Of a DNA stretch of 5,199 nucleotides, positions 3,480 to 5,199 are shown one piece after another (position 1 is the first letter of the stretch; the number at the start of each line of letters is the position of its first letter). The DNA comes from an uncultured Clostridia bacterium (GTDB lineage Bacteria > Bacillota > Clostridia > Oscillospirales > Ruminococcaceae), in NCBI GenBank assembly GCA_946533615.1, contig CAMNBY010000251.1:1-5199 (forward strand), in the 5' to 3' direction. Made by a program: the position numbers and the translations under genes. The notes beneath the pieces are model-generated. The model was given only the letters and a program-made list of their open reading frames with translations. It did no database searches and was not told the origin of the DNA.

Positions 3480-5048
3480 ATGTTTTGCAGAAAATGCGGG
3501 TTCAAGCTGCCCGACGACTCCGCCTTCTGTCCTGCCTGCGGCCAGAGCGCAAGCGCGGCTCCCATGCCTGCTCCTGCGGAAGACAGGACGGCGCCAACAA
3601 ACAGCGGCAGAAGACCGGAAGGAGACTTTTCTTATCACGAGCCCGTGACTCCGCCGCCCAATGACGCTCCCGCTGCGTCGTCAGCCGTCAGGGTGAAGAG
3701 GCGCTTCCCCACGAAGCTTGTGCTGCTGATACTTGCAGGCCTGCTGATCGTGGCGGCGGTGGTTTTCATACTGCTGCGCTTTGTGTTCGTGAAGCCCGGC
3801 GACGCCGTTGTTTCCGCGCTCGGGAAGACCATCAGGTCCGAGAGCTTCAAGGTAGACGGCGAGATGGTCTATGACTACGAGGAGATGTACGACTTCTGCA
3901 AGAATGTGCTGCGCGAGGAGATCTCCGACTACGCCGACGAGGAGGAGTACAAGAAGCACATCGAAGATAAGTACGGCTACATAGTCGATGACTGGAAGAC
4001 CACGGGCTTCGCCGCTGTTTACGGCACGGGGAAGGATTTCGTTGTATACGGTCAGCTGGCAGAGATATACCAGTTCCGCTTCGACGAGGATCGCATTGAA
4101 TACCGGTTCGGCAACAGCTACCTTGAGGACTACAACATCGAGACCGAAGAGGACAAGGAAAAAACCAAGGGTGATTACAAGGATATTTATGAGATATTCT
4201 GCGACAGGGACATAATCAAGGGGCTGAAAAACAACGACGAAGCCGACGAGTCTCTGAAAAAGTATTTCGCCAAGAACTACGACAAGGCGCCCGAGGTGCT
4301 GGCGGAGCTGCTCAACGACACTGATGCCAAGTACATGAAGAACTATGAAAAGGACGGCAGCACCTACACCTTCACGATAGACGTCTTCAAATTCCTGACC
4401 GCCGTCAAAAAGAACAGCACCCTCAAATGCACCGACAGATTCAAGGACAACGTTGACGAGTGGGTAGATGATATGGAGGAGAAAGGCATCGACGACTTTC
4501 TCGTAAAGCTGAGCGTTACTACCTCGTGGGGACGCCTCGAGACCGTTGAGGCAACTCCGATCATCGAGGATTACGAGGTCGGCACAGCGACCCTGAAATT
4601 CTACGATTACGGTGATGTCAGCAGCGAGGATCTTGAGATACAGGAGTTCGACGGCGACTTCGACCCGTTCTTCACTCCCCTGATAATCGACGACATTGAT
4701 CGCCGTGAGCTCAACGACGCCAACTGGCAGGCGAAAGAAGTTTACAACGCGATAAACGACGCACTCTGGGAGTACTATTATGACGGCTACAAGTACAAGC
4801 GCTACGGCAAAAAGCTCTCGGAGTACGACCGCAGCGATATGCTACAGCAAAGTGTGATCGACGCGATGGAGCCATACTTCGACGATGGCAGGACAGAGGC
4901 CGACTACTATGTATATTTCAGTATAGAGGATGGCCACAACGTCAAGCTGGTGCAGGTCAAGGGTCCCAACGGCGTGATAGGCCAGTACCCGAACCCTGCC
5001 GAGACGATCGAGGACGCAAAGAAGCTGCCGCTCGCTCCCGAAAACTGA
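3480..5048 (+). CDS. Zinc-ribbon, single-pass membrane protein with a large charged C-terminal domain
   Basis: Function unknown. The 522-residue protein starts with a zinc ribbon, CRKC (3-6) and CPAC (17-20), followed by G and Q: a zinc_ribbon_2-type knuckle. Next comes a low-complexity linker rich in Pro, Ala and Ser (about 23-70), basic residues VKRRFPTK (72-79), and one strong hydrophobic helix at about 80-99. The rest (about 105-522) is rich in Asp, Glu, Lys and Tyr, with no recognised motif. With the basic cluster on its N-terminal side, the zinc ribbon should be cytoplasmic and the C-terminal domain extracytoplasmic. This plan (zinc ribbon, linker, helix, ectodomain) is common in Firmicutes membrane proteins, often of envelope or sensing type. 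The start is set by AAAGGAGGA 6 nt upstream. It has its own promoter and terminator, so it is probably monocistronic. No catalytic residues are evident. Confidence 0.9.
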   Translation: MFCRKCGFKLPDDSAFCPACGQSASAAPMPAPAEDRTAPTNSGRRPEGDFSYHEPVTPPPNDAPAASSAVRVKRRFPTKLVLLILAGLLIVAAVVFILLRFVFVKPGDAVVSALGKTIRSESFKVDGEMVYDYEEMYDFCKNVLREEISDYADEEEYKKHIEDKYGYIVDDWKTTGFAAVYGTGKDFVVYGQLAEIYQFRFDEDRIEYRFGNSYLEDYNIETEEDKEKTKGDYKDIYEIFCDRDIIKGLKNNDEADESLKKYFAKNYDKAPEVLAELLNDTDAKYMKNYEKDGSTYTFTIDVFKFLTAVKKNSTLKCTDRFKDNVDEWVDDMEEKGIDDFLVKLSVTTSWGRLETVEATPIIEDYEVGTATLKFYDYGDVSSEDLEIQEFDGDFDPFFTPLIIDDIDRRELNDANWQAKEVYNAINDALWEYYYDGYKYKRYGKKLSEYDRSDMLQQSVIDAMEPYFDDGRTEADYYVYFSIEDGHNVKLVQVKGPNGVIGQYPNPAETIEDAKKLPLAPEN

Positions 5049-5066
5049 TGGCACATAAAGACCGAT

Positions 5067-5104
5067 CAAACGGATATCCGCAGCCCGCGGGTATCCGTTT
5101 GTTG
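5067..5104 (+). terminator. Intrinsic terminator of the zinc-ribbon gene
   Basis: A 15-bp stem: CAAACGGATA (5067-5076) with TATCCGTTTG (5092-5101), one T-G wobble, then CCGC/GCGG closing on AGCCC. It starts 18 nt after the stop codon at 5046-5048. The downstream U-tract is poor (GTTGTCC), so termination relies on the very stable stem. In the opposite direction there is no U-run. Confidence 0.75.
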
Positions 5105-5107
5105 TCC

Positions 5108-5191
5108 TAAGGCAATACCGCACAACCATTGTGCGCAAGATTGCGCGCAAGCTCAATAAAGTTGAGCTGAGATTTTCGTCAGATTGCCTAA
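5108..5191. repeat. Hairpin-rich palindromic element of about 78 bp, MITE-like
   Basis: Terminal inverted repeats GGCAAT (5111-5116) and ATTGCC (5183-5188) are each flanked outside by TAA (5108-5110 and 5189-5191), which looks like a 3-bp target duplication. Inside are two strong hairpins: CGCACAA/TTGTGCG (5119-5125 with 5129-5135, loop CCA) and AGCTCAA/TTGAGCT (5150-5156 with 5162-5168, loop TAAAG). An overlapping palindrome GCGCAA/TTGCGC lies at 5133-5146. No coding capacity. It is compact, intergenic and behaves like a dispersed miniature element or REP-like repeat. Copy number cannot be judged from one window. A structured RNA is the main alternative. Confidence 0.55.
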
Positions 5192-5199
5192 ATTCGACG

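Overview
The window looks like chromosomal DNA from an anaerobic, plant-fibre-degrading Clostridia member, probably Ruminococcus or a close relative. This rests on a cellobiose phosphorylase N-terminus that matches the clostridial GH94 type almost residue for residue as I remember it, strong AGGAGG-type ribosome binding sites, consensus sigma-A promoters, AT-rich intergenic DNA around GC-richer genes, and a DUF378 protein. The genus is an inference and I could not search for it.

Left part (1-2471, minus strand). A probable three-gene operon reads leftward from one strong extended -10 promoter (2443-2471): an aldose 1-epimerase-like protein (2399-1386), an unrecognised three-helix membrane protein (1362-661), and cellobiose phosphorylase (600 to beyond the left edge; 200 N-terminal residues present). 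The phosphorylase splits intracellular cellobiose into glucose 1-phosphate and glucose, and a mutarotase could equilibrate the glucose or cellobiose anomers, so the first and third genes fit one cellodextrin-use pathway.

Middle (2472-3046). There is no convincing protein gene here, but the region is not empty. A perfect consensus promoter (TTGACA, 17 bp, TATAAT) and a strong intrinsic terminator bracket a predicted transcript of about 119 nt (2621 to 2503, minus strand). It has no internal ATG, a 5' hairpin and a pyrimidine-rich linker with an anti-Shine-Dalgarno tract. It looks like an undescribed small RNA, or an attenuated leader of the cellobiose operon. Next to it is a highly structured GC-rich 3' UTR (about 2918-3046) belonging to the DUF378 gene. 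It holds a possible pseudoknot, competing stems and a terminator. Between them, 2657-2917 holds short dyads and CACGAAA repeats of unknown role.

Right part (3047-5199). A small DUF378 membrane protein (3265-3047, minus) is divergent from a 522-residue protein (3480-5048, plus) with an N-terminal zinc ribbon, one membrane helix and a large charged C-terminal domain. The latter has its own promoter and a 15-bp terminator hairpin. The window ends with a compact hairpin-rich element of about 78 bp, with short terminal inverted repeats and TAA on both sides, resembling a miniature mobile or palindromic repeat.
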